A stretch of DNA of 64,000 bases from Moniliella sp. 'wahieum' (GCA_003971905.1 RSEE01000105.1:62001-126000), one strand, 5' to 3'. Shown: positions 11,500-23,148, counted from the stretch's first letter. The notes: generated by a model from the sequence alone, not told the origin. Made by a program: numbers and translations.

Positions 11500-12141
11500 T
11501 TGGCGCTGTTGGCCGTGGCAGTTGGCGTTTGAGGCGGGCGCTTATGGGAGGGGGCCCGCCCCTCCTCCCCGGCGGGGCATCTTGTTGTGCAACAAGTAAT
11601 GCAGCCGCAGCGCTGCCAGCGCCTCGTGGGTTAGATCCATCCATCCATCATCATCCATTATCCATCCATCTGTGCGTCGTAGTCCGCCCCACGACGCACT
11701 ATTGCATATCTCCGAACCGATATGCATACTGGAACCACATGTGCCTAGTGGTCTATCCCGTTCTGGTCTGTACCCTCTATCTTGCCGCCTACCTCGTTCA
11801 ACGTTCAACCTCGAGAGTGGAAAGCAGGAGTGTCATGCGAGACGAGCCGGGGAACATGAGGTATCGGCCCCTGAGGAGAAGACGAACAAAGCAGCCCCCC
11901 CCCCAGGCAAGCGCAGCTAAAGGGTGGATGTGCCGGTGGGGAAGGGGGGAGGGGAGGGTGTGGGGCGTGGAACGCACAACGCAGAATGGGAAAGTAGGAA
12001 CGAGACAAGGAACCAGGGAGCCTACAAGCCTGCAGGCCTACACGACACGCCTACAAGCGGCAAGCGGGCGGATATCCACGTAGGCAGGCAGGCAGGCAGA
12101 CAGACAGACAGGCAGGTGTGCGTATGTCTAGGCGGGAGAGG
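11500..12141. other. intergenic with simple repeats
   Basis: A short CCAT run near 11637-11670 and an AGGC/AGAC tetranucleotide tract at about 12080-12118 just past the ATX1 stop. No gene is supported. Confidence 0.5.
12080..12118. repeat. AGGC/AGAC tetranucleotide microsatellite
   Basis: Successive GCAG and ACAG units: five AGGC copies, then AGAC copies, then AGGC again. It lies in the 3' flank of ATX1. Confidence 0.85.
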
Positions 12142-12428
12142 CTAGGCGACCACCTCGCCCTTGAGGACCTCCTTGCCGGTCTTTTTGATCTTTTCCAAGA
12201 CCGTGTCGTAGGGCGCAGAGCCCTTGACGACGACGCTCTGCTGGTCGAGGTTGACGTCGTAGGAGGAGACGCCATCGAGCTTGCCCAGCACGCGGCTGAC
12301 GGCGCCGCTGCAGCCGCTGCCAGGTCATCTTGACGGTAAAGTGGTACTCGTGCTGGGGGGGGGGGGGGGGGGGGGTCAGGCGGGGATGCGGAGGGGGGCA
12401 AGGAGGAAGGGCCACGTACCTCGGCCAT
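12142..12428 (-). CDS. ATX1: ATX1-type cytosolic copper chaperone (frameshifted by one base)
   Basis: A 72-residue heavy-metal-associated domain that hands Cu(I) to the Golgi P-type ATPase. The model is complement(join(12142..12352,12420..12428)). Exon 1 encodes MAE; the 67-base intron (GTACGT...CCCCAG) contains a run of about 19 G/C. Exon 2 begins HEYHFTVKMT. One extra G at 12320-12321 turns the metal site (expected MTCSGC) out of frame. The frame one base over continues SGAVSRVLGKLDGVSSYDV, then DQQSVVVKG, YDTVLEKIKKTGKEVL and a stop after GEVVA, matching ATX1 along its length. Either the consensus has an inserted base or the allele is null; conservation on both sides favours the former. 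It diverges from the Rho GEF. Confidence 0.9.
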
Positions 12429-13073
12429 GGTGGGAGAGGGAGGGGGGTGGAGGGGAGGGGCGAGGGAGCGCAGCTGGGCCAGCGGGGGTTTCAAGGGACG
12501 GATCGCCGATCTGATCAGGCAGGGAAAAGGTGCTGCGGCCGGAGTTTCGCCTGTGGGCCTTGCATCGCAGACTGATTAGGGATTAGGCTTAGGAGCGGGG
12601 GCTTACCTCAGCAGCGCCCATCGGGTGCTAGGGTTGATGGCGTGCTGCAGCAGCAGGGTTAAACATGTGCGTTTGGGCTCACCCACAGGGGTTATAAACC
12701 CACAGGCACGGGTTGCACGGCGGCATGGACCATGGTCGGAGTTGGGCGGGGTACAATGGTACATAGGAGCAGATACGTACGTCGCTATCATAACCACCCC
12801 CGCCACGGCGGGGGTGTGCATGGCTGTCGCATGTATATTCGAATGCGCGCTCGACGGACCCCAGACGACGACGCACCCCTGGCCGCAGCCCACGCGTGAC
12901 GGGCGTGGCGTGTGCGTTCTGCTATAAGGTTCCTACACAGTGCTCACATACTATACCCACACCAGTAGGCTACCCGTCTCGCCCGCTGCGCCCACCGCAT
13001 CCATCCATCCATCCATCCATCCATCCTCCATCCATCCTCCATCCATCCTCCATCCATCCTCCCCCCCCCCAGC
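12429..13073. promoter_or_regulatory. divergent ATX1 / Rho GEF intergenic region
   Basis: 645 bases between two divergent starts. It should contain both promoters, but no element can be named with confidence. A palindromic CACCCCCGCCACGGCGGGGGTG sits near 12796, and a CATC microsatellite abuts the Rho GEF start. Confidence 0.45.
12998..13060. repeat. CATC tetranucleotide array grading into 11-mer units
   Basis: Six pure CATC units, then repeats of CATCCATCCTC, immediately 5' of the candidate Rho GEF start at 13074. Confidence 0.9.
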
Positions 13074-16000
13074 ATGTCCGTGCACCAGCACCCCATACCC
13101 CCCCGCCCCCGCCCCCCACCAGCCCCTCTCCGTCCTCGCCACCCACCTCGCCGCCTCCCCCCCCCTCGCCCCACACCGCCGCCGCCTTGGTCGACAGCCT
13201 CGCCGCCCTCCTCCAGCCCCGCATCCACACCCTCTTCCACGCCGTCCCGCCCCACACCCCTTCAGCCTCGCCCGCGCCGCCGGCCCCCCCGCGTTGGCCA
13301 GCCCCCCGACCCCGACGACCCCCACCACCCCGCCACCATTGCCGAGGCAGCTCGCGCCCATGCCATCCACCGTCTCGCCGCCCTCGCCGACGCACGCTTC
13401 CTCGCCCCGCAGCCGTCCCGTCCTCCTCCTCCGCCGCCGCAGCAGCTCCCTCGGCCGCATTCCTGCTCCAGGACGGCGGCCAGGATCTGTGGCAGGTAGT
13501 CCACCGGCCTCTTCCCTGCCCACGGCTGTCATGCCCGCCTTGGCCTGCTGCTACGCCCCCACCTGCGCCACCACCACCACCTCCTCACCCCTCCTCTGCG
13601 ACAGTGCTGCCGGCTGCTACTCCCCCACGTGTCCCTGCCGCGCCGGGCCCTCGGCCACCCCACGCATAGCCAATCCCGATCCCGACGCACCCGCGTCGGC
13701 CTCCACGGTCCGACACATGTCCCAAACGAATAAGATCATCAACGTCCTCCAGTCCGCAAGGGCTCTCGCCCTTCCCCGCACATCCGTCGCCACTCGTCCT
13801 CGCCGCCAGCATCTCCAACAGTATCACTACCGTCCCTGGTGGCTATACCTCAGCAGTCCCGCCGTACGCCTCCCAACGGACAGCAACCGCAGCTTTCTCC
13901 CGCTCCGCTGGACAGCCCTTTTGCTTCGTCCTCGCCTCGTCGGCCTTCTCGGCCACTTAGTCCACTCAGTCCGCTCAGTGGCCCTCCTGGTTTCGAGACC
14001 AACGGTACTCCCTCTTCGTCTCCTTGGCACCGCCACCACCACCACCACCTCCACCTCCTCCTCCGTGCCCAACAGCGGGGCTGGGGCCATCCGCCAATCT
14101 GGTTCGCGCCCTTCCCTTCCCATCTCCTCCGCCGCCGACATTGTTTGAGACTCCGTGGGACACATCTCATCAGCCCCTCACCCAAACCATCGAGGACGAG
14201 GACAACCCCCCACCGCAGGCATCAGCGTGCGCACCAGATCAAGATCAAGGCAGCAAAACCCTCCGGAGCAAACTGCCTCCGTCAGCCACCGTCCCTCCGT
14301 ACCTGTTGGAGGGACAGTAGTGCGACCACCGTCAATGTTTGGATCACATTCCGTCGATGCAAGTAGCAGTCAACGTCGCTTGACTGCGGACCAAGCTGCG
14401 GAACAAGACGAGTTGTTGAACCGCACCAAAACCAGCAAGTCTCTCCCTACCAACCCCACCCCAATGCGCTTGGTCTTCGCTACCCTGGCTCCTTGGTCCC
14501 TCCCACGGTCGCCTCCTCTTCTTCGTCGGGGACTTGGCAACCGTCTTCGTACCAAGCTACGGGACTTGTTTCTGCAGCCCAGCAGGCGACTTCTTCGCCC
14601 TCTTCACCCGCTTTCTCCCGCCACGTCGCGCGAGCTTCATCCAGTGGACCTTGGGGCCCAAGTCCTACGCCGCTACTGGACCGGCCTCCGAACGAGCGGC
14701 TACACGCGTCGTTGCAGGATGTCTTGACGCACAAGGTGGCTACCAACCGGCGTCCTGAGTGGGTAGAACTTATCCTGCTTTCCAGCACGCTCCCGCCTGG
14801 CACAGTCCCGAGCACAAGCGCGAATGTGGCCGGCAAAACGCGCTGAACGAGTTGTGCTATAACCATGCGGCGTTCGTTGGCGATCTGCGCTTGCTGCGCG
14901 ACACGATCCTCCCGCGCTCCAATCTGGCATTCTTCCATCTGGACTGGACACGGCAGGCCAGCACAACATCGTTCGTACCACCACCACGGCCAGTACGGAA
15001 TCGAGCATGAGCACGAGTACGAGCATGAGCATGAGCACGATGCGTGCCCGTCTTGGCTGCCTACATCTGCACGCCTCGTCACTTGAGCTCAGGTCTGCTC
15101 AGTCCAAGTACGCTCCTTTCCTCCTCTCCTACTGCGGGGTTAAAGTTATCGCCGAGTCGGACGGACTGTGTACGCAAATGATCCATACGACCAACATGCT
15201 AATCAAGGTGAACGAGGAGTTACTCTTTGACCTGATGCAACGTGTCTTGGCCGCGCGCGAAGGGTACATTACGCATGTGGGAGATCTCTTGGTAGCGCAT
15301 TACACCCGACCTGGATTTTGGCCTGCGGTACGGTCGTACTTTACTGTTTCGCGCGGTACCTCACCGAGCGCAGATGGACTATTTGCGCGACACGCAGTTC
15401 CAAGAATTCGTTCGGATGCTTTCCCAGACCTCTGGGGCGAAAAGAAAGACGTGATGGCGTTGGTTGATCGGCCTCGGACCGCGTTGCCGCAGGGAGCGTA
15501 CCGTTGAAACCGATTTTGGACAAGACGCGTGGGGAGGGTGGGCCGGGTTGACAGAGGCGCAAAGTCAAGAGGAAAAAGAGCAACTACGACGTGCACATAG
15601 TTTGCTCACCAATATTGTGCATTTACTTGACAAGGAAGTGATCCCAACAGTACAGCGCGATGTCAAGCGTTACAGCTGCAACGGCTCTTGTGGAAAACCA
15701 ATGTCGGCATTGGAGATGCCTCTATGATCCATACGGTGCGCCTAGCTGGGCCGCACCGACGAGTACTGTTGGACAAGGCGGGGCGTACGGCAGTGTACGC
15801 TACCGCCCACTCGAACTTGAACTCGACCTTGAACTCGAACTTGCACTCGTACGTGCCAGGACAAGTGCACCAATCGATCCAGCCGTTACGTTTGGTATTG
15901 ACCGACTCGTCGTTGTTGCTCTTGGTGCCGGTGACTGTATCGATCAAGTACCTCATTCTCCACTCGACTCGCACGTCCGACATTGATGATCCGTATTACG

Positions 16001-18358
16001 TCGCCGACCGGGCGCATGCGGAAACCGACCCGAGGTTGGATACGGAACTCACGGAAGCGTTCCGCTTTGCTTGGAGGGTACGTTTGTCTCTTGTCTCTTG
16101 TCCCCCTTATTGTTGCCCTTGCTTGCGCTTGTTGCGTTTGAGGGGTATGGGCAAGGGTGCGGTGTGGTAAAAAGGGAACTATGGAGAACATACTGACGCA
16201 GCCTCATCGGTTTCGGTTCATCCGATTTGGGTTCGGATTTGGATTCTTCTGTGGGGACGACGATACGTGCATGGGCTACGTCTTTGTTTTGGGTGTACTT
16301 TGTTGTACAGCCGATTCCACTGGAGGCACTCGAGATGGGCAAGTTTGATGAACCTGCGATCCAGGGGGAGAAACAAACGTTGTACCCGTTCCATTTGGGG
16401 CACGTTGCGACCGGTCCCAAGGTACTCTACACCACCACCTCCTCCCGAGCGGGAGGAGATTGAAAAAGTGGTGCAGGAGGCAGCTGATGCACGTAAGTCA
16501 CCATTCCCAGATGCGCCTAGCAGCTCAACCTCTTGACTGAGCAGCGGTTCTCCGTCGCTACGTCCGCCGCACTTCTTCGTCTGCTCCACTTCCACTTCCA
16601 CTACTTCTACTCCCACCCCTTCACCTCTTTTCCTTTCAGCTTTTGTGCTACTCTTCCGGGCAACCAGCGGGCCCCGAACGCAAATGGAAGTGGTGAAAGC
16701 GATTGTGCCAGACGAACGAGGGACGGGACTGGATGGCGATCGCGACGCGTTCGACTGTCTGGGTAGGCCAACGGGGATCGACGTTACACCCCGCCTTATC
16801 TACCAGCAACTGCAACATTGTCAACATGGCGCTATTTGCACCGTGCCTCGGCAGCGGTACAGGCACGTTGGTGGTACAGTTTGGCACCGACGTGTGGGGG
16901 TACGCGTTGGATGCGATCTTGGCTCGTGATGCGGCTTTACAGGAAACCAGTAGGGTAAGGATCAACCGTGGTCGCCGTGACGAGGTGGGCGTGATGCGGG
17001 TAGGCAAGACCCCTGGCCCAACGGGCAGACCTGTACTGGTGTACCAAATCGTCGTACCCCATGGACGTTTCGGTACGTGCGCGTCGAGCCCAGCAGCAGC
17101 AGTGGCGGCAGCAAGCTTGGTGGTTCCCCCTCAACCTCAACTTCAATCTCGACGGTTGGGGGGCTACGACGTATGTTCGGTTCGTCCGTGCGACGCGGGG
17201 CGAGTGGACAAGTGGAACTAAGTAACGATCGTACGCTCTCGACGCAGCGTAAGCATCCTCGTGCCATCCAGTTGTACGGTGCGGGGGTGGCGGTGATGCA
17301 TGAAGATGGGGTGGACGTTGTGCATCCTACCTTGAGTGCGCAGGGCGACCCGAACGCCATCATTTCGTTACCGGACTTCACGTTGACCCCGCGCGCACAG
17401 CTCGATTGGTCGATGGTGCGTACGCCGGGGCACAGCAGCACCAGAAGCACCAAACCAAGAAGCAACACCAACACCAACAGCCACCCAGTCGCAGTCGCAG
17501 GGCAGAGGCAGTCGCAGGTGGGACCGTCCTCTACGTCAGTGGGCGGTGGGACAACAGTGACGACGACGACGACGCCAGACCAAGCGGAGACAGAGATGAC
17601 CTTGTCGCGCGTACCTAAACCGAGTGCGGTCCGAACCGAGCTGGAAAACAGTCAAGTGCTCTGTCTCTTCTCGGTTCCTAGGCCTGTGCGTGCGCAGCAC
17701 GCGACCCCTCCTACGCCATCTACTCCGCTTAGCTTGCAAGCCTCGCCAAGCTTATCTACTCCGACGGCCGCCGGTGCGGGCACGAGTGCGGGCACGGGCA
17801 CGGGTGCTGTGGGCGTAGGCGTACCCACGGCGGCGACGGGACATTTTACTCGTGTACCAAAAGTACGGTGTGTACGTGGTTTCGGAGCAAGGTGGGATGG
17901 CGAACTGTGCTGGGTCACCTACGCGGATGGAAGATGCGTTCGCGTGGGAAGGACGACCAGACCATGTGATTCAACGTGGCGAGTACCTTATTGCCATAAG
18001 TAAACGGTTAATCGAGGTGCGTAGGACCGATGGAAGGTTGCTCCAGGTCTTGGGGATCCCATTGGCACCTCGTATCAGGTGACGTCGTCCTCATGCCCCC
18101 CCTGCAGGCTGAAGATCAACTCACCCCAAGCGGTGGGAGCAGGGGCAGTACGAGTACGAGTACAAGTACGAGTTCCTCCCACGCCCAAAAGGGTACCCAC
18201 AAGGGCACCCACCAGAGAGCAACAGTAAGGACAACAAGGAGGCGACACAACCCATCTTGGTGTGCCAGCGAGCGCCGTCGCGTGTGCCCGGGTACGAGGA
18301 GCAGACGATTTTTGAGCTGGTGCTCAAGCGACGCGAACCCGGTAAGACGGCGGCCTAA
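13074..18358 (+). CDS. Rho1 guanine nucleotide exchange factor, DH-PH-CNH (ROM2-like; fragmented frame)
   Basis: Activates Rho1 in cell-wall-integrity signalling at the cortex. The N-terminal ~1.7 kb is Pro/Ser-rich. The DH domain starts near 14840 (RQNALNELCYNHAAFVGDLR), continues with VNEELLFDLMQRVLAAREGY and HVGDLLVAHY (15210-15310), QMDYLRDTQFQEFVRML (15370-15425) and its last helix EEKEQLRRAHSLLTNIVHLL (15570-15630). PH-like sequence follows (about 15690-16500). The CNH domain runs from about 16690 (GRDWMAIATRSTVWVGQRG; LVVQFGTDVWGYALDAIL) to YQKYGVYVVSEQGG, EYLIAISKRLIEVR and EEQTIFELVLKRREPG, with a stop at 18356-18358. The frame changes many times, so exon joins cannot be given. The start at 13074 is only the first suitable ATG. 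Domain order matches fungal ROM2/TUS1 proteins; no DEP domain was seen. Confidence 0.8.
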
Positions 18359-19225
18359 ACGTTCTGCTTGGTAGGTACGTGTACCGTACTACGTGGGTGT
18401 GTACATGTCCCGTGCCGTACAGTCCGCAGCGGCCTGCTGCGGGAGGGAGATTGGGCCAGGAGACGTACGTGCCATGGTCAAGCCGGATGCCGGTGGATGA
18501 GGGTGGGTGCGGTTGGAGGTGAACCTGAATCTTGGCCTGTGAATTAGAGGTGGGGGGGGAGGGGAGGGGGGAAAGGGGTACCCGGAGGGTTTACCGATTC
18601 CCGATTCCCGATTCCCGATTACCGATTACGATTGACATGGATACTATGTGGTACGAGATGTGGGATGGACGGATGTTACGGATGATACTACGGAGACGGA
18701 GATGGAGATGGAGATGCACAGGGGTGCCAATTAACCGGTCTTCCATGCCATGTTACATGTTATACTAGCCCCAAAAAGTATGGCGTCTTCCGCATCATCA
18801 GGCGTATAATCGTAGAGGGAAGGTTCCCCGTTGAAGTTCTGACGTTAGATCTGAGATATCGCACGAAACTTAAGGGATCGTGGAAAACTTGAGACAGGGA
18901 TCGTGGAAAACTTGAGACAAGGGATACTCATTGGAATCCGCAATGCATCGACAATAGAGTAGTACGTTTCATAGTTGGCTGTACCAACACGAGAAGATGG
19001 GCCACATCAACAGAAGAGAGAAGGGTGTGTGTAAAAAGACATCTAGGTCTCAACGGTAGGGAGGGGGAGGGGGAGGCAGAGAGCACAAGAAGAAGGATCC
19101 ACAAACGTGGTAGCTGTTTCAGTACTCAAGTACTCAAAGTGCACAAGCACTCAGTCCGAGATCCCACCTCGATCTCAGATCCTATACCACAGACCACACA
19201 CCACAGACCACAGATCCAAGCTTAC
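18359..19225. other. intergenic between convergent Rho GEF and histidine-rich gene
   Basis: No gene is seen. It contains a CCGATTC run (about 18594-18630), GGAGAT units near 18695, and a perfect direct duplication of about 24 bases (GGGATCGTGGAAAACTTGAG core) at 18873-18920. Confidence 0.5.
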
Positions 19226-21345
19226 TTAGTCTGCGTCGCGTCCTCGCCCGTCTTGTGGAGCTTGTGGGCGAGGCGATCCAAGAGCGAAGGGTGGGTCTGC
19301 TTGCATGCTCGTCATGGGCAGAAGAGTGCGTTCGGTGTCCTGCTCAGCCTCTTCTGCGGCGACAGTACCAGGGCCCAAGACTTCCTCTTGCACCAGATCG
19401 CTTGGGCCAGACGACGCATCGTACGTGCCGCCTCCGACGGGTTGCTTGGGAGCCGGATGACCAGCTTCGAGTACCGGGTCCGCACCAGGAACACCCGAGA
19501 GAGCCGCCATGGGTTCCGATGGGAACGACTCTCCACCCCCATGCTCAAGCCCATGCGCGTGGTGATGATGAGCGTGGTGATGGTCGAAACAGTACGTCGG
19601 ATCCGTTTCGTCGCGCGGCACTTCATGTTTCATTCTGTTTTGAGCTGCAATTGCCTCGTTGCGATCCACCTCGACCCGAGGCAAGGAGGCTACCTCGTGC
19701 ACCACGCAGTCCGATGGGAGTCGTGCGCCTTCACTACCAGCGACCGAAGCGACCGAAGTGGCAGAAGCGACGGAAGGAGTTGGGTGCAGACCAACCGAAG
19801 TAGTGGGGTGTCTTTGTCAGTGTCGGGTGAACAGGAACAGCGGTCTTCTTCTCGGCTCGCATTGCACCCGCGGTCCCTGGTCCCAACACCCGTTCCTGCA
19901 CCAACGTGGTTGGGCCTAAAGCTGCATCGTACGTGCCACCACCGATGGGGTGCGTGCGGGTCTCACCCCACGTTGGATGGGCGGTATCCACGTCCGAGTC
20001 GGGAGAGACATCCTCCTTCGCATGTCGGTGCGAATGGTGGGTGAAAGAGTAGTTTTCGGAGTAACATCTTGCGGTACCTCCTGTTGGAGTCTGTGCTGGG
20101 CCAACAAGACAGCGTTACGGTCCACCTCGACCTGCGGCATGGAAGCTACCTTGTGCACGACGCAGTCGGAGGGAAGGCCCGCGCCATCGGCCCCGGTACC
20201 TGCAATGGTGTACGACTCATGCAGAGGGCTCTCACTTGCCGTTGTCGTAGTCTTCTCTAAGGACGGGTGGGGATCCTTGGCCTGTTTGGCGCGCATAGCA
20301 CCCACGGTCCCTGGTCCCAACACCGTCTCTTGCATCAAAATGGTGGGGCCAGAGGAGGCGTCGTACGTGCCCCCACCGACGGGGTGGGGGCGGGTGCACC
20401 TCCGAAGCTCGGATCAACGGGTGCGGGCGGGTCAGCGACCGAGTCGTCGTCCACAGCATGGGCATGCTTGTGCGGGTGATGGTGCGTAAACACATAATAC
20501 GACGAAGGGTGAACGTCGCGCGGCACGGCATGTTCGAGTTTGTTCTGAGCCACGAGCACATCATCCCGACTCAGCTCGGTGCGAGGTAACGTGCCCACCC
20601 TGTGCACGACGCAGTCTGACGGCAGACCTGCGCCGTCCGCCCCGTTCCAGCAATGGTGTACGCCTCATGCAGCGGTTGTCGTTCGACACCGTCGAGGTTC
20701 TGCAGAGCCGGCGGGGGCTGATCAGCTTGCTCCTGCGTCATCTCAGCAGCCACAGTGCCTGGGCCCAGGACCTCCTCTTGCACCAGCTCTGTGGGCCCAG
20801 AAGAGCTGTCGTAGGTACCGCCGCCGAAGGGATGCGCCAGGGCCGCGAGAGGCACACGCCCGAGTCGGATGGGTGCGCTTGAGCGTGAGGGTGGGGGCAA
20901 GGAGCATAGGTAGGCGAAGTAATGTCCTTTGGAACGTCGCGTTCGCGCTTATGTTCCGCTACGAACGCGGCGTTGGGGTCCGGTTGGACTTCGGGCATCG
21001 TAGCCACCTTGTGCGACGACGCAGTCCGAGGGCAGGCGCTCGCCCGCCTTGGCGGGTTGGTCGGCCTCGGCGTCGTGCACGTACCCCCCGGCGGGCTGGG
21101 GGTGGTGGCGTCCGGACTAGCGTGGGAGTTGGTGTGCAGCAGCCTTCAAAGGCGTTGGTGAGGGAGTTGAGCAGGCCGCCTTGGGCTGCACCGTGGGTTG
21201 GGGCCGATGTGTCGGCAGCAGGGAGGGAGGACATGGGGGGGGAGGTGGTGGGGGGAGGGCGAACGGGGCGGGGCGTGGGAGGCAAAGGTGACGCTTGAAA
21301 GGGAACGGCGGAAGAAGAAGACAGCTGCTGGGCTGGCCGCGGCAT
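19226..21345 (-). CDS. histidine-rich protein of four tandem repeats, unknown function
   Basis: I do not recognise the family. After a Pro/Ser-rich N-terminus (from MPRPAQQLSSSS) and GGLLNSLTNAFEGCC come four copies of a ~150-residue unit. Each unit reads: LPSDCVVHKVASMPQVEVDR, then AQxxLxxEVPxDV, then a His-rich linker (for example FDHHHAHHHHAH, FTHHHPHKHAHA, FTHHSHRHAK, CPHPHAQAHP), then GGGTYDASSGPTELVQEEVL and GPGTVAA. Copies 1-3 then have LHESYTIAGTG before the next unit. The GPGTV anchors fall near 20755, 20303, 19871 and 19359, so the period is about 430-510 bases. The frame shifts by one base several times (for example near 21018, where DCVV meets HKVA), but the same motifs resume. 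No signal peptide or membrane segment is seen. His clusters and the invariant Cys-His suggest metal binding; that is inference. Confidence 0.75.
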
Positions 21346-21713
21346 AGACAGGAGACATGCGAGTGCTCACACGGACCGGTATGCAGCGTCATATAATGTG
21401 CGAGTGGTCTTGTGCCTGCGCTGGGCTGCCAGCCAGTCCAGCGAGCAACCCGCACCGTCCCAGCCCAACACGGGCTCCAGCAGGCGCACCTCCCTCTGCC
21501 GTCCCACACACCTCCCCCTCTGCGATCTGACATCTCACCACCCCGTGTCCCGCGTCCTGTGTCCCGTCCATGCCACCCCGTTCGCCGATGACATCATCGC
21601 AGTCGCCATGTCCCGTCCGCGTCTCCCTCGTCACAGGGATGCACATGTGGCCACCTCCACCACTCTGCCCGGTCCTTGCTTTGGCCGTGCCACAGTCCTT
21701 GTCTTTGTCATGG
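21346..21713. other. upstream region of the histidine-rich gene, up to the 5' LTR
   Basis: 368 bases, pyrimidine-rich on the plus strand, presumably the promoter of the minus-strand histidine-rich gene. The retroelement inserted at its distal edge. No other gene is seen. Confidence 0.5.
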
Positions 21714-21867
21714 TGTTGACATCCGTCCTAGGACCGCGCGGACCCTGAGTCACGTGAGTCAGCTTTCATTCCTTCCGACGCACCATCGTCTGGACGAGTC
21801 AGTCGCAGAAGCTTCTAGTCAATACGACGTTCAGTGCTCACATTCTGTGGTAGTAGCGAGGCCGACA
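21714..21867 (+). repeat. 5' LTR of the copia element
   Basis: Starts TGTTGAC and ends CCGACA before the internal sequence GAGTTACATCC. It differs from the 3' LTR almost only by short indels (CCGACGCACC against CCGAGCTCGCACC; TTCTAGTCAA against TTCTTAGTCCAA). Confidence 0.95.
21746..21761. promoter_or_regulatory. palindromic TGAGTCACGTGAGTCA element in the LTR
   Basis: Two TGAGTCA sites (AP-1/Gcn4 consensus) interlocked around a CACGTG E-box. An identical copy sits in the 3' LTR at 26618-26633. The position within the LTR fits an enhancer/UAS role; factor binding is inferred. Confidence 0.6.
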
Positions 21868-21920
21868 GAGTTACATCCTTATCTGCTCATCCCTGAGCTG
21901 GCCAAAACTACACCCAAACC

Positions 21921-23148
21921 ATGGGCGCCAACGCTAAAACCGATCTCTCGGTCAGCGACACCACAATGGTGAACAAGCGCGATTACTGGACACCAACCGG
22001 TCGCGATCCGCCACCGATTGGCACCGACAACGAGGAACTCATGATGCTTTGCGCCGAAGCGCACCTGTGGTTCAAGAAGACGAACGACATCGATGTCGTT
22101 AAAGAGAAGATCACAGAGCTACACGACAGAGCCGAGTGGCTTGGATGGAAGGACGAACCTAGCTATCACGACAAACTGGGTTCGACGGGCTACGAATTTG
22201 TGGTGCAAAACATCCACCAAATGGAAACTCAACCAACGCAACTTTGGGGGCACACAGGCGCAGCCTCGCGACCCGAGTACGACCTTTACAGATCACTACG
22301 CGAGTCTCCACCAAGAATATCAAGTGGCCTGATATGAACAAAGACCCGTCCGCTACAGCGTTGGGAAGAACGATTTCTCTTCGCGAACAGATGCCCACCC
22401 CCACGCAAGCGACGTCGTCCAGAATGGTCGCAGCTCCCGCTACTTCACCGAGGACCTCGACAGACGCTTGCACAACCTTCTTAGGGAAGCCATGCCGTCA
22501 ACCCTCTTCCGGACGATCCGCACCCACCACGAAATATCATGCACCCAGGACACGCTGAACATGCTGCGTCAGCGGTATGGATATACGCCTACCGCAAACA
22601 GAGGGCCTCTACTCATTCGCTACTTTTCGGCCGACCAAGGAAACCGATCGGGTCGAGGACTACCTCGACTACATGGAAGAGATCAGTGCAAGCCTGACGC
22701 GAGCGGGCATCCCACTTACGGAAGAGCAGGAACGCACTGGGATCCTACTCGGCTTACGCGACATGAGCATTCGCCAGCGTGAAGAGCGCTCGAGTCTAGA
22801 CAAGTTACGGCAGGCCGTGATGGACATACCAGCCGCCACGTATCCGGTGGGAAAGGAAGAGAAACGGAGGCAAGCCGGTCAACGGAGGAACGCCTTGGAC
22901 TCGACCGACAGCGGGGACGACCCACCAGCGGGGGAAAAAACTCCAGCGGGGCAAAGCCGGCGACGACAACCTCGCGGACACAAAGACCAAGGGGCAAGAC
23001 CGCACCAACCAACCCTGGCGCAGCGCGACGTCTAATAAACCTGTTGTCCCTCCGCGCAACCAGGCCGAGCCAACGCTCACGTCGCTCAGAGAGCGAGCTC
23101 TCCGAGTCTGAAGTGATTGACGTTGATGCGGGCACAGCTGACTACTAG
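21921..23148 (+). CDS. gag: copia gag region (frameshifted, stop-containing)
   Basis: The structural capsid polyprotein. It starts MGANAKTDLSVSDTTMVNKR and continues with helical capsid-like sequence (LMMLCAEAHLWFKKTNDID; KITELHDRAEWLGWKDEP). Frame changes near 22260, 22590 and 23020 and a TGA near 22332 interrupt it, but blocks such as EDLDRRLHNLLREAMPSTL and EDYLDYMEEISASLTRAGIP are clearly Gag. No CCHC zinc knuckle is visible in any frame. The last block (SESELSESEVIDVDAGTADY) ends in a TAG at 23146-23148, in frame with pol. As it stands the copy would not make intact Gag unless the indels are consensus errors. Confidence 0.8.

Noticed and set aside
12944-13532. Minus-strand Gly/Arg-rich and WMDGW-repeat frames
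   Set aside because: Produced by the CATC microsatellite and by antisense of a Pro-rich region; the same WMDG pattern appears at 46000 for the same reason.
14020-14080. His/Pro runs in several frames as a metal-binding protein
   Set aside because: CCACCACCA trinucleotide composition reads as His, Pro or Thr depending on frame; no conserved flanks.
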